In this document: positions 13,073-22,207 of the stretch, in pieces
Layout of the letters: the number at the start of each line of letters is the position of its first letter
How positions within the stretch are numbered: position 1 is the stretch's first letter
Source of the DNA: Lentisphaerota bacterium
GTDB lineage: Bacteria > Verrucomicrobiota > Lentisphaeria > Oligosphaerales > JABHEG01
Direction of reading: 5' to 3'
DNA: 64,000 bases
Assembly (NCBI GenBank): GCA_018676675.1
Contig: JABHEG010000200.1
Coordinates: 33,127-97,126 of the forward strand
Position numbers and translations under genes: made by a program
The notes under the pieces: generated by a model
Database searches by the model: none
What the model saw: only the letters and a program-made list of their open reading frames with translations
Told to the model about the DNA's origin: nothing

Positions 13073-14620
13073 ATGCCAGACGAGCGCCACCCGAACGTCC
13101 TCTTTCTGCTCAGTGATGAACACAGTTTCCGCTGCATGGGGCACGTTCCCGAAGAGGACGGTGGTGAACCGGTCGAGACACCGACGTTCGACCGTTTGGC
13201 CGAGCTGGGAACAGTGTTCACCGATGCGTACTGCCAGATGCCCCTCTGCACGCCATCACGGATGTGCATCCTGAGCGGCCTGGAGGTACGCCGAAGTGGG
13301 GCGTGGACCAACCAATCCGTGCTGCGCCCGGAACTGACCACAATCCCAAAGACCTTTGCGGCCGCAGGCTACGAGACATGCCTGGTCGGCAAAATGCACT
13401 TCGGCGGCAACCTGCAGTTCGCCGGTTTCAGACACCGTCCCTACGGTGACCTTACCGGGGTCTGCGGACACCAGTGGGAGCCGCTGGAGGATGAGAACCG
13501 CAACACCATGCGCGTGCGTACGAGCGGAGCCGGCGTCACCGGCATCCCGGAAAGTGCGATTCAGGACAATGTCGTCGCCCATGAAACGGTGGCCTTCCTG
13601 CGCGAACACACGCACGCAAATCCGGAACAGCCCTGGTTCCTGTGTGCCTCGTTCTCGCGTCCACACTTCCCTCTGACCGCCCCGAAGCGTCACCTGGACC
13701 GCTACTGGCCGAACGGCGTGACCGAACCCCGTGTTCCCGCTTCCGGGGAGGCCTATGACCATCCGATGAGCGTGGGCATGCGGAAGGGGTTCAAAGCCGA
13801 TGATGTCGACCATGATGAAACGATGCGTGCCCGAGCCGCCTATTTCGCCTGCGTTACGTACCTGGATCAGGTGATCGGAGACCTCCTGCTTCGTCTTGAG
13901 ACTGATGGTCTTCTGGACAACACGATTATCGTCTACACCACGGACCATGGGGAGATGGCCGGCGAACACGGGGTCTGGTGGAAAAACGGCTGGTATGAAG
14001 CCTGCACGCGCGTCCCGTTCATCGTCTCTTTGCCCGAACAACGAACAGGCGAAGTGCCGGCTTACCGCTGTCGGACACCTGTTCCACAGCTGGACCTGTT
14101 CCCAACCTGCTGTGGCTTAGTGGGGATAGAGGCCCCGGACACCCTTCAGGGGGTTGATTTGAGCCCATCGGTCTGTTCGGGAGAGGAACCGGAGGACCGC
14201 CCCGTCTTCTGCGATGGACTTACCCCGCGCTGGGGCAAAGGGACAGAATTCCGCTCCGTGCGTTGGCGCCAGTTCAAGTACGTCATCTTCCGGGAGGCAG
14301 AGCCGTTGATGTTCGATCTCGACGGCGACCCCGGTGAGCAGACAAACTTGCTGCAGCATGAACTCATCGGAGACGCACGGGACGCAGCGGCGTTCCTCGC
14401 TGACTGGGCCGCGCAGAGCATCGACTTCAACGCAGCAGCCCAGGAATGGAAACAGCGTGACGGCGGCCTCGCAGAGGAGCATAGGCAAAACGTGGCCCCG
14501 GGAACGCCGAACGCATTCCTCATGCCGTCAGGGAAAGTGGTCAGCGCAGACGATGCCCTCTACAACCCAACCGTTATAGCCGAGACACCGCAGGAAGCCT
14601 TCGGAGACTACCCGGGGTAG
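13073..14620 (+). CDS. Type I sulfatase (Cys-type, formylglycine-dependent)
   Basis: This alkaline-phosphatase-fold enzyme hydrolyses sulfate esters. The N-terminus NVLFLLSDEHSF supplies metal ligands. The maturation motif C-T-P-S-R (Cys59 from this start) is the site converted to formylglycine, and YTTDHGEMAGEH carries further metal residues. Start choice: AAGGAG ends at 13063, so the ATG at 13073 has 9-nt spacing, while the ATG at 13064 abuts the ribosome site. There is no signal peptide, so the enzyme is probably cytoplasmic and acts on imported oligosaccharides. It is 8 bp from the next gene, suggesting coupling with the TIM-barrel hydrolase. No maturase gene is in the window. Confidence 0.93.
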   Translation: MPDERHPNVLFLLSDEHSFRCMGHVPEEDGGEPVETPTFDRLAELGTVFTDAYCQMPLCTPSRMCILSGLEVRRSGAWTNQSVLRPELTTIPKTFAAAGYETCLVGKMHFGGNLQFAGFRHRPYGDLTGVCGHQWEPLEDENRNTMRVRTSGAGVTGIPESAIQDNVVAHETVAFLREHTHANPEQPWFLCASFSRPHFPLTAPKRHLDRYWPNGVTEPRVPASGEAYDHPMSVGMRKGFKADDVDHDETMRARAAYFACVTYLDQVIGDLLLRLETDGLLDNTIIVYTTDHGEMAGEHGVWWKNGWYEACTRVPFIVSLPEQRTGEVPAYRCRTPVPQLDLFPTCCGLVGIEAPDTLQGVDLSPSVCSGEEPEDRPVFCDGLTPRWGKGTEFRSVRWRQFKYVIFREAEPLMFDLDGDPGEQTNLLQHELIGDARDAAAFLADWAAQSIDFNAAAQEWKQRDGGLAEEHRQNVAPGTPNAFLMPSGKVVSADDALYNPTVIAETPQEAFGDYPG

Positions 14621-14628
14621 ACAACGCC

Positions 14629-16392
14629 ATGTTCCAAGCCGTCACACTGGTTGATCCTGCTCGGCCGATCCCCGCCGAATGGCTGGAGGCAGCCGGCATC
14701 GACTATGTCTACACGTCAGGCGCCCTGTCGCTGGCAGCGGACAGCGAAGGACGCCCTGTGCTCTCGGACGCGCAGCAGGCACGTTGGGAAGCCCTGCAGG
14801 CGATCTATGGCACCACGAACGTCCGCGTCCTGATCATGAGCAACTACTACGCCCATCCGCCCGAAGGGACGGAGGCCGTGGACGTGAGTGGACGCCCTCT
14901 CGCGATGGCTTGCCTCCGTAGCGATCGGTTCCACAGCTGGATGCACGACCGGATTACTGCCCAGACCAAAGCCTACAGTGCCTTCAGTGTCTTTGGCGGC
15001 TTTGTGTTCGACGACGGCTGGGGCACCCGCGTCGATGCCTGTTACTGCGATCACTGTCGAGAGATCTTTGGGGATACGCCCCCGACGTTTGCGGTCAGAG
15101 AAGGTACGGGAATCGTTCCGGACGACGCAACTGAGCTGCGTTGGGACGCATTCCAGCGTCAGTCCCATGAGCGCTATATCCGCACGCAGTCGAGCGCCGT
15201 CCGCGAGGTGTCGGACGACGCGATGATGTTGACCATCCCGTCCGACTCCTTTTTCTATGGGCGCCTTCTGAACGCCAATCTCCCTCGTGAAGAGCTCGCC
15301 CTTTCCGCGTCAGCGCTGCTCCAGCGCATTGAGCGGATGCAGGTCCGTGACTGGCACCTCTACCAGAGCTTCCCACTCCCGCGGCTCCCTGAGGGCGACG
15401 AAGAAGGCCTTCAACCGTGGGGTATCGGGGCCCACTTCACCGCAGACTCCCCCAAGCTGGTTCTCTGCAATGAAGGCCCATTCATTCAACACACCTCCCG
15501 GATGCAGATGATGAGCCCGGCCGAAATCGAGCAGATGATCCGGATCACGGTGGTCGAGGGAGCCCAGCGAATGTGCTACTGGGCCTCCGGGGCATACACG
15601 GGCTATCACCCTGACGGCTTCGCGGCAATGGCCAGGGTTTACGAGGAAATACGGCCGATCGAGTCCCTGCTCGCCTCACGCACGCCATTCCCTGCCCGAG
15701 TGGGGCTTCTCTACTCCACAACGACCGAAGTCCTTGAGCAGCCCTGGCGCGAGAACCTGAGTGAACGCTGGCAGCATCTGCACAGTGTTGAGGCGACCGC
15801 CTGGGCCCTCCGAAGAGGCGGTGTTTGGCACCGCATCATTATGGAATCGGATCTGCCGGCAGCCGCGGCAGCCGACCTCGACGTCTTGATTTTGCCATCC
15901 ATCCGCTTTGTTTCCCAGGCCGCCGCGGATGCGCTTGAGACCGCGATGGCTTCGGGCACCGCCGTTGTCGCTTTGGGAGAGACCGTGGACATCCCGGGTG
16001 CAACGCGCCCTGCGCACGATGTCACCTTCTGGCACCGCTGCATTCGCGACGGGTATCGGCAGAGCAGTAACCTTGATCTGCACTACGAGAACGCGGAAGA
16101 GCATCTCCTGCCCCTGATTCGCAGCCTGTCACCGGGACCGGTTGCGGTCTCCGCACAGCACTCGGTCAGCGCTCTGCACTGTGTCGGCAAGGACCTGCTG
16201 CTCATGGCCGCCAACTGGTTGCGCACGGAAACAGACGATGTGGTCCTCACCGCTCAACGGCCGTTCAGAATCACAGACGCTGAATCGGGCGAGGATCTCG
16301 GCATCGTGTCCGCCAACGCCAAACGAACGGTGTCCGTCCCGCCGGCCGGCTGGCGCGTCCTGCGCGTCGAAGTAATGCCGCCCTGTCCGTAG
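14629..16392 (+). CDS. TIM-barrel glycoside-hydrolase-like protein (GHL6 / alpha-amylase-superfamily type)
   Basis: The 587-residue protein has the layout of uncharacterised hydrolase families with an (alpha/beta)8 barrel followed by a beta-galactosidase-trimerization-like flavodoxin-fold domain (the segment LDVLILPSIRFVS). The barrel has VFDDGWG at strand 4, followed by a C-x-C-x-x-C cluster (Cys138, 140, 143). This arrangement recurs in two other barrel proteins in the window. No signal peptide is seen, matching the upstream cytoplasmic sulfatase 8 bp away. The pair looks like a two-step unit that desulfates and then cleaves a glycan. Substrate and true enzymatic activity are unknown. Confidence 0.7.
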   Translation: MFQAVTLVDPARPIPAEWLEAAGIDYVYTSGALSLAADSEGRPVLSDAQQARWEALQAIYGTTNVRVLIMSNYYAHPPEGTEAVDVSGRPLAMACLRSDRFHSWMHDRITAQTKAYSAFSVFGGFVFDDGWGTRVDACYCDHCREIFGDTPPTFAVREGTGIVPDDATELRWDAFQRQSHERYIRTQSSAVREVSDDAMMLTIPSDSFFYGRLLNANLPREELALSASALLQRIERMQVRDWHLYQSFPLPRLPEGDEEGLQPWGIGAHFTADSPKLVLCNEGPFIQHTSRMQMMSPAEIEQMIRITVVEGAQRMCYWASGAYTGYHPDGFAAMARVYEEIRPIESLLASRTPFPARVGLLYSTTTEVLEQPWRENLSERWQHLHSVEATAWALRRGGVWHRIIMESDLPAAAAADLDVLILPSIRFVSQAAADALETAMASGTAVVALGETVDIPGATRPAHDVTFWHRCIRDGYRQSSNLDLHYENAEEHLLPLIRSLSPGPVAVSAQHSVSALHCVGKDLLLMAANWLRTETDDVVLTAQRPFRITDAESGEDLGIVSANAKRTVSVPPAGWRVLRVEVMPPCP

Positions 16393-16637
16393 CCCGAAGG
16401 ACGAATCCGCCCATCCCTTTGGCACTGTTGACAGCATTTTACCGGGAACCGCGTAAGAAACGAAAGCGACGTGCGGAGTCTCCTCTGAAGTCAACGGTAC
16501 GGATGCGCTGTGGACAGGGGGCCAAGTCACTGGTGGTGAATGGCGCTAAGATGGCGGGGGCAGTCGCAGCGCGATAGGTTATCTGGGCGCCGGACCAGTC
16601 CGGACGCAGTGCCAAACCCTCGGGAGGGGTATAAATC

Positions 16638-19136
16638 ATGGCTATGTATGATCCGGCTGAGGAGACTCAGGAAGCGGCGCTTGACGAGATGGAGAGCTCC
16701 GTCGCCCGAAATCTCATTCCTGGCGCCCTCTGCGTGCCGCCACCCGATGAAACGGTTCCTGACAAGATCGACAAGTACCCCATTACCCGCTTCCTTGCTC
16801 ATGGTGGGATGGGGAGCGTGTACTTGGGCTCCCATCCGAATCTCGATATACCGGTCGCCATCAAGCTCATAAAGAAGCGCTATGCAGGCAAACCTACATA
16901 CGTGAGTCGTTTCGTGCGTGAAGCGCGCCTGGCGTCGCAGCTCAACCATCCGAATATCGTCCGGATATATGATGCCGACCAAGACTGCGGGACGTACTTC
17001 ATGGTCCAGGAGTACGTTGAGGGAGGGAACTTACGGGATCTGTTGCGCTCCTTGCCAGACCGGAAGCTTCCCGTGCCCCAGGCGCTTAGGATGGCTAGGT
17101 CCTTGGCCCGGGCACTGGACGCCGCAGAAGGCCTGAGCATTGTCCATGGTGACATCAAGCCGACGAATGTTCTGCTGACGCGGAGTTCGGAACCTAAGCT
17201 CGCCGACTTGGGCCTTGCCCGGGAATTCGACCAGCAGACCACCTTTGACTTCGAGGACCCTCCGCACGCGGCCGGACGCTCCGTCTCAGGATCCCCGGCG
17301 TATATGTCCCCGGAACAGATCAACGACCCACAGAGCATGGACACCCGGTCGGATATCTACGCGTTGGGCATAACCTTCTACCAAATGGTGACGGGCAAAG
17401 TACCGTTCGCGGGATCGACCATCCGGGAATTCCTGCACAAACATGTCAACGAAGAGATTGGCGACCCACGGGACGTCAATCCCAAGATCCCTGGTCGAGT
17501 CGCTCAGATTATCCTGCGGATGTGTGCCCGTGATCCAGAAGCGAGGTACCAGAATGCAGCTTCGCTCCTGGCGGATTTGGAACGGGCATCCCTGCCCTTC
17601 TGGAGGCGCAATGCCACAGTTCTGGCCGCCGTTCTGTTTGTGGTCGCCGTAGCGGGAGTCACACAACTGCTTCCGCAAAGCCGCGACGACCAGTTGGCCC
17701 TCGCTGAACAACACCTCTGCAGTGGCGACTCCGCCCAGGCCATCGCGGTGCTGGAACCGATCACCGACCGATCGCCAGGAGACATTCGGGCCTTCTACGG
17801 ACTCGGGCTCAGTCACCTCCAGGAACGTAATCCCGCGGGTGTTGCACATGCCCGGGAACATCTGGCCAGGCTGCCGGAAGGCTTGGAGTGCGCCCAACAC
17901 CTGGAAGCGTTGGAAGCACTTGACCGGGGTGACCTGGAACGGGCTGAACAGCTGGTGATCGAGTGGGAAAACAAGGCCAAGTACCGCCTTCCCTTCCTGC
18001 ACACAAAGGGAATGCTGCTGCTGCGCAGACGAGACCCGGACGATGCGGCCCTTGCCCTCACGGAAGCCGTGCAGGAAGCAGCGCTCTTCGACTTCCAGCG
18101 TTTCGGCGTTTTCGACTCGCTGGCCAAACTCTTCGCCGCCGAAGGAAAATACGACAAGGCCAGCGCCGTCTATGCCCAGGCGCTGAAGGGACGGACAGGG
18201 GTTGGGAGCCCACCACCCATGCTTCATACCAACTACGCGGTGTCCCTGATGAACGCGGGCAAGACGGCGGACGCGGCCGAGCCGCTGCAGATTGCTCTGC
18301 AGATCGATCCGAAGGATGAAATGGCCCTCTATCTCAATCGCAAACTCAAGCGCCTTGCGGAGGAAACGACCTCGAATGTAACGCAACGTACCATGGCAAT
18401 GCTGGACGACGTGAGCAAGGCCGTCGCCGCCAGGCGCGGGAGCATGGATGCCTGGAGCAGCCGTCCGACAATCCTGACGTTCCCGCCCGCGGAGAACGAG
18501 ACACCACTCCCCAAGCGGCTGGGGGAAGAACAGCGCCTTGCCCAGGAGATCGCTGACGAAGTCCAGCGCCGACGTGCCCTCCCGGTGGTCAATCGCGACG
18601 CATTCGAGCACATTCTCCGCGAGCACAAAGTGTCTGCCTCGGAGTTGGCAGCCGGCGATGCACGAGTGCGCCTCGGGAGACTGTTCCCCGCCTCTGTACT
18701 CGTGCAGGCCACCTACCGCGAACGGGAACGGGCGCGCATGAAACTGCGCCTGGTGGATGTTGCCACATCTGAGATCGTGGCGGTCATCTCGGCTGAACAG
18801 CAGGCGGATCAGGACGACGCGGGCTTTGTCACCGCGATCGTCGATGAACTGCTTGAGAAGGTGCGCACAGCGTACCCGATCCAGGCACGGATCGCGACCG
18901 TGTCCAAGAAGGACTGCAACATTGATGTCGGCAGCTACCATGGGTTGCGTGAGGGGGCCGTTCTGGACGTCTACCCACCGGAGGCCAACCCGAGGAGCAA
19001 AGCCCTCGCCCGACGCCCCCCCATCGCCCGACTCCGGGTTGTTGATGTGAGTCCGTTCACAGCAACGGCACAGGCCGAGGGGGAACCCGCCCCGGCGTTG
19101 GTCCAGGGCATGCTCGTGATGGCGCCCCTCCGGTAG
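16638..19136 (+). CDS. Transmembrane Ser/Thr protein kinase with TPR, CsgG-like and FlgT-like tail
   Basis: A Hanks-type kinase domain spans about residues 47-315. It has a glycine loop (LAHGGMGSVYLG), Lys in VAIK at about 76, catalytic HGDIKPTN (Asp172), DLG (190-192) in place of DFG, and SPE in place of APE. All key catalytic residues are present. A single transmembrane helix lies at about 327-345. The extracytoplasmic part has TPR-like repeats (about 350-570) and a domain resembling CsgG (VVNRDAFEHILREHK, LVDVATSE). It ends with a FlgT C-terminal-like barrel (NIDVGSYHGLREGAVLDVY). The topology is cytoplasmic kinase, outside sensor. It is the first gene of a run with the lipoprotein, sigma factor and FHA genes. 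Kinase-TPR architecture is common in Planctomycetes; the CsgG/FlgT-like tail is less so. Confidence 0.9.
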   Translation: MAMYDPAEETQEAALDEMESSVARNLIPGALCVPPPDETVPDKIDKYPITRFLAHGGMGSVYLGSHPNLDIPVAIKLIKKRYAGKPTYVSRFVREARLASQLNHPNIVRIYDADQDCGTYFMVQEYVEGGNLRDLLRSLPDRKLPVPQALRMARSLARALDAAEGLSIVHGDIKPTNVLLTRSSEPKLADLGLAREFDQQTTFDFEDPPHAAGRSVSGSPAYMSPEQINDPQSMDTRSDIYALGITFYQMVTGKVPFAGSTIREFLHKHVNEEIGDPRDVNPKIPGRVAQIILRMCARDPEARYQNAASLLADLERASLPFWRRNATVLAAVLFVVAVAGVTQLLPQSRDDQLALAEQHLCSGDSAQAIAVLEPITDRSPGDIRAFYGLGLSHLQERNPAGVAHAREHLARLPEGLECAQHLEALEALDRGDLERAEQLVIEWENKAKYRLPFLHTKGMLLLRRRDPDDAALALTEAVQEAALFDFQRFGVFDSLAKLFAAEGKYDKASAVYAQALKGRTGVGSPPPMLHTNYAVSLMNAGKTADAAEPLQIALQIDPKDEMALYLNRKLKRLAEETTSNVTQRTMAMLDDVSKAVAARRGSMDAWSSRPTILTFPPAENETPLPKRLGEEQRLAQEIADEVQRRRALPVVNRDAFEHILREHKVSASELAAGDARVRLGRLFPASVLVQATYRERERARMKLRLVDVATSEIVAVISAEQQADQDDAGFVTAIVDELLEKVRTAYPIQARIATVSKKDCNIDVGSYHGLREGAVLDVYPPEANPRSKALARRPPIARLRVVDVSPFTATAQAEGEPAPALVQGMLVMAPLR

Positions 19137-19231
19137 CACGGGCGGAATGGGCCGTCCCCCAACGCTATTGACTTTCTTTGGAGACGGTCGCGGCACGGCA
19201 GCCCTTCGACCAGGCTCAGGGCCTTGAGCAA

Positions 19232-19412
19232 GTCCCACAGCTGTGGGACGCGTCGAAACGGCCCCTCCCACTCTAGGGAAGCGTACAATGTGGGAGGCGC
19301 GGCGCGGCGAAACGGCCCCCCCACGTTGGCAAAGCGCACAATGTGGGAGGCGGTGCCATCCGGCGACCTCTGCGCCAGTGCAGTGGCAAGACAAAGTTGA
19401 TGGCATCGGTCC
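19232..19412 (+). repeat. Intergenic hairpin cluster with 54-bp tandem repeat and interspersed GTGGGAG element (copy A)
   Basis: This fills much of the 349-bp gap between the kinase and lipoprotein genes. It starts with a perfect 18-bp palindrome (GTCCCACAGCTGTGGGAC, 19232-19249). Two tandem units of 54 bp follow, each starting CGAAACGGCCCC (19254 and 19308) and each containing a CCCAC...GTGGG hairpin. The second unit runs into a 31-bp core at 19340-19370 that is repeated exactly at 30062-30092 and, inverted, at 46451-46481. Homology with the third copy extends about 40 bp further right. It may lie in a transcribed leader or act as a partial terminator or attenuator between the kinase and lipoprotein genes, but no T-tract is seen. 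Confidence 0.85.
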
Positions 19413-19485
19413 GCCCCGCCCGGGCGCATCCGGCGGCGGCGGAACTCAGACTGACGCGCCACGAACCAATTGGGGAACGAGGAAA

Positions 19486-21573
19486 ATGACACGCCAAAGA
19501 CACGCCACTCTCGGAGCGATCCTGGGGTTGGCTCTCTGCCTGTCCCTGTCGTGTCGGCGCATCCCTCGCTCGTCCACCGCGCCCGCCCTGCCCCGATCAA
19601 CGTGGTGGAATTTCTATGCCCGGGGCATCGAGTTCTCACGGCGGAACGAGTGGGACAGTGCGATCCGCGATCTCGAGACGGCAATGGGCAAGCGTAAGGG
19701 AGCCATCTTCCCGGAAAACACCGAGAAGCGGCGAGCCAAGACGTATGGACTTCACTTCCTCGACAACTACTTCCCGCACCGTGAACTTGGCGTCTGTCTC
19801 TACTACCAGGGGCGCCTCAGCGAAGCCGAAGCCGAGCTGCTGGTCTCCCTGAAAATGCTCCCGTCTTCCCGAGCGAGTTTCTACCTCAATCGAGTCCGCC
19901 AGGCACGGTTGCGCAAGCAACAGACAGACGTGCGCCCGGGGCGAATTCGGCTCGATTTTGCCGTCCCGGAAGGCACGGTCTTCACCAACAAGGCCTATGT
20001 CGACCTCGACGGAAAGGCGACAAGTCCCGACTACGTTTCATCGGTCACCGCAAACGGTCACCCCCTCTTCATTGAGCTCGCCCGGCGCAGCGTGGAGATC
20101 AAACACCGGACTGTGCTCTCCCCCGGACAACAGGAGGTCCTCGTGACCGCACAGGATTTGGCCGGCAACCAAGCGACCTGGAGCAGATCCGTCGTTGTCG
20201 ACCTGGCCGGCCCGAGCATCTCTGTGGCGAAAGACCCGACCGCCCCAAAGCAGAATATCCTGCTCACCGTCAGCGACGAGGTCGGTCTGATGGCCGTCAC
20301 CATCAACGGGAGGCGGGTCGTATTGCCTCCCGACTCCCTCACGATGACGCGGGCCGTGCCGGTGACAGGGCGTAGAGAGATCGTCGTCACCGCGATCGAT
20401 AGGGCAGGAAACAAGACCAACTGGCGCCGACGAACCGGCGATTTGCTGAAGGCCTCCCTGGATCCCCGGCAATGCCATCCGACGCGCCAGTTGGCCATGG
20501 CCCCGGTCAGCACTATGCCGCTGTTCATGACGGCCGAGGCTTCCGGGGCCGCCTCAACCAAGGGAGTGAAGCGCCCAGATTCCGCGCCGCCCAGGCTCCA
20601 GCTGTTCCCGGACCTGGCAGACGGCTGTACGGTCACCACGGAGCACTATGTGCTTGACCTGGAGGTGCAGGACGAGGGGATGATTGACTCCGTCTCGATA
20701 AAGATGGGAGCGTGGCATGAACAGCAGTCACTGCGGAGTGCGCAGTGCATGATCCACCGTGTGACCCATACACTGGCCCTGGCCCCGGGAGATAACACGA
20801 TCCGCATTCAGGTCACGGATCTCGACGGTAACGTCCGGACCCGAGAGGCAACCATCACTCGCAAAGTGAATTGCCTGTGGCGCGAAGACCTCCGTATGAC
20901 CGTCGAGTTTCTGCCCATACAGAAGGACCACGTTCCGGCCATGCAGACGGTTGACCTGGCCGGCCCGATCCTTGAGAAACTGGTGGAATCGCCCCGCCGA
21001 CTGAACGTCGTCGATCGGTCTCCCAGGGTTCTGGAGCGCCTGCTTCTCGAGCTCAAACTCAGCCAAACGCCCTTGGCCGACTACCGGGCGGCCGTATCCG
21101 CCGGCAGGCTGAAGGCAGCTGACTGGTTGCTCAGAGGACGCCTCTTCTCCTGGGCCGGCAAGGACAACAGTGAACTGCTGGTCGAGCTGGTGGATGTGGC
21201 CACCTCGGAAGTCGTGGTGATCACCGACATCCATTTTGTGGGCAATGAGGAGCATCACGTTCGTCACCAGGCGCTCGGACTGGTGGGAAAACTGCACCAA
21301 CTGCTGCCTCGTGTGTCCACACCGATCAGCCGCGTCTCCCGGAAAAGCGTCGCCCTGTCTCTGGGGACCAGGGACCAAATTGCTCCGGGAATGGAGTTCC
21401 TTTTCATCCCCGGGGACCATGCTGAGCCGGAGTTTGCTGATCCTAAGACCTCGCAGAAAAGGTGGATTCATGGCAGAGTAACGACGGTCAAGGACAGGAG
21501 CTGTGCCTTGGAGATCCTCCCGCCTGAGGGGCAGAAGGCACTCCGAAAGGGCGATATAGCCGTCCTTCGTTAG
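19486..21573 (+). CDS. Predicted lipoprotein with Ig-like repeats and CsgG-like / FlgT-like C-terminus
   Basis: The ORF track runs from 19243, but the upstream part is repeat DNA. The ATG at 19486, after GAGGAAA, opens a lipoprotein-like leader ending in Cys23 (ALCLSLSC); the lipobox is divergent, with Leu at -2. A TPR-like segment (FSRRNEWDSAIRDLETAM) comes first. At least three Ig-like beta repeats with endings such as DLAGNQATW and DRAGNKTNW follow. Then comes a CsgG-like domain (LNVVDRSPRVLERLL, LVELVDVATSE) and a FlgT-like end (VALSLGTRDQIAPGMEFLF). The tail matches the kinase's outer half, including the identical LVDVATSE. It is 30 bp from the sigma-factor gene. It may sense or scaffold in the periplasm with the kinase; this is inference. 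Confidence 0.8.
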   Translation: MTRQRHATLGAILGLALCLSLSCRRIPRSSTAPALPRSTWWNFYARGIEFSRRNEWDSAIRDLETAMGKRKGAIFPENTEKRRAKTYGLHFLDNYFPHRELGVCLYYQGRLSEAEAELLVSLKMLPSSRASFYLNRVRQARLRKQQTDVRPGRIRLDFAVPEGTVFTNKAYVDLDGKATSPDYVSSVTANGHPLFIELARRSVEIKHRTVLSPGQQEVLVTAQDLAGNQATWSRSVVVDLAGPSISVAKDPTAPKQNILLTVSDEVGLMAVTINGRRVVLPPDSLTMTRAVPVTGRREIVVTAIDRAGNKTNWRRRTGDLLKASLDPRQCHPTRQLAMAPVSTMPLFMTAEASGAASTKGVKRPDSAPPRLQLFPDLADGCTVTTEHYVLDLEVQDEGMIDSVSIKMGAWHEQQSLRSAQCMIHRVTHTLALAPGDNTIRIQVTDLDGNVRTREATITRKVNCLWREDLRMTVEFLPIQKDHVPAMQTVDLAGPILEKLVESPRRLNVVDRSPRVLERLLLELKLSQTPLADYRAAVSAGRLKAADWLLRGRLFSWAGKDNSELLVELVDVATSEVVVITDIHFVGNEEHHVRHQALGLVGKLHQLLPRVSTPISRVSRKSVALSLGTRDQIAPGMEFLFIPGDHAEPEFADPKTSQKRWIHGRVTTVKDRSCALEILPPEGQKALRKGDIAVLR

Positions 21574-21602
21574 CCGAAACGGGGCCGTCTGGAGTCACCG
21601 GA

Positions 21603-22205
21603 ATGGAATCTGCCACATCCGCCAGCCTGCTCGTGCGCCTGAGAGATGTTGGTAACGAGGACGCATGGGACGACTTCTACAGGCTCTACTCCCCCCTCAT
21701 CCTCAGCTTTGCCTGCCGCCGAGGGTGCACCCCTGACGACGCCGCTGATGTACTCCAGGAGACCATGGTCCGCCTCCTGCGCACCTTCCCCGGATTCTCT
21801 TACGAACCCGCTCTCGGCAGTTTCCGTTCCTTCCTTCTGAAGGTCGTGGATGCGCGGATCAAGGATGCGTTCCGGCGAAAGGCCGCTCGGGAAAGGCTGA
21901 GTCAGCGCGTCGAAGGAGGCGCAATCCCACTTACCGAAGAGCCAGACGAGAAGCCGGACCCAGGCGCGGAGTGGGATCGGCTCTGGGACACCAATCTGCT
22001 GCGCCGGGCGCTGGAGCAGGTCAAGAACCGCGTGCAGCCGACGACGTTCGAGTCATTCCAGCTTTACGTTGTCGAAGGGGTGGCGATCTCCGAGGTGCAG
22101 GCCCGGACCGGGCTTCCCCCCAACGTCATCTATCAGCACCGGAATCGCGTCATGAAGCTTCTGCGCAAGCACGTCGAGGCCCTGAAAAGCGAACTGGGAG
22201 AATAG
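21603..22205 (+). CDS. ECF-type RNA polymerase sigma factor
   Basis: The 200-residue protein has region 2 near the N-terminus (WDDFYRLYSPLILSFACRRG, then DAADVLQETMVRLLRTF) and region 4 at the C-terminus (ISEVQARTGLPPNVIYQHRNRVMKLLR). This is the standard two-domain sigma-70 ECF layout. The acidic linker between them is long, as in the group expanded in Planctomycetes that often travels with Ser/Thr kinases. No anti-sigma factor is adjacent. The gene follows the lipoprotein by 30 bp and precedes the FHA gene by 2 bp. Control by kinase phosphorylation, instead of an anti-sigma factor, would fit but is not shown by sequence. Confidence 0.92.
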   Translation: MESATSASLLVRLRDVGNEDAWDDFYRLYSPLILSFACRRGCTPDDAADVLQETMVRLLRTFPGFSYEPALGSFRSFLLKVVDARIKDAFRRKAARERLSQRVEGGAIPLTEEPDEKPDPGAEWDRLWDTNLLRRALEQVKNRVQPTTFESFQLYVVEGVAISEVQARTGLPPNVIYQHRNRVMKLLRKHVEALKSELGE

Positions 22206-22207
22206 GT

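Noticed and set aside
17286-19406. 706-aa minus-strand ORF opposite the kinase gene
   Set aside because: It is the antisense shadow of the kinase. Its composition is arginine/histidine-rich, it has no domain motif, and the plus-strand frame carries all kinase motifs.
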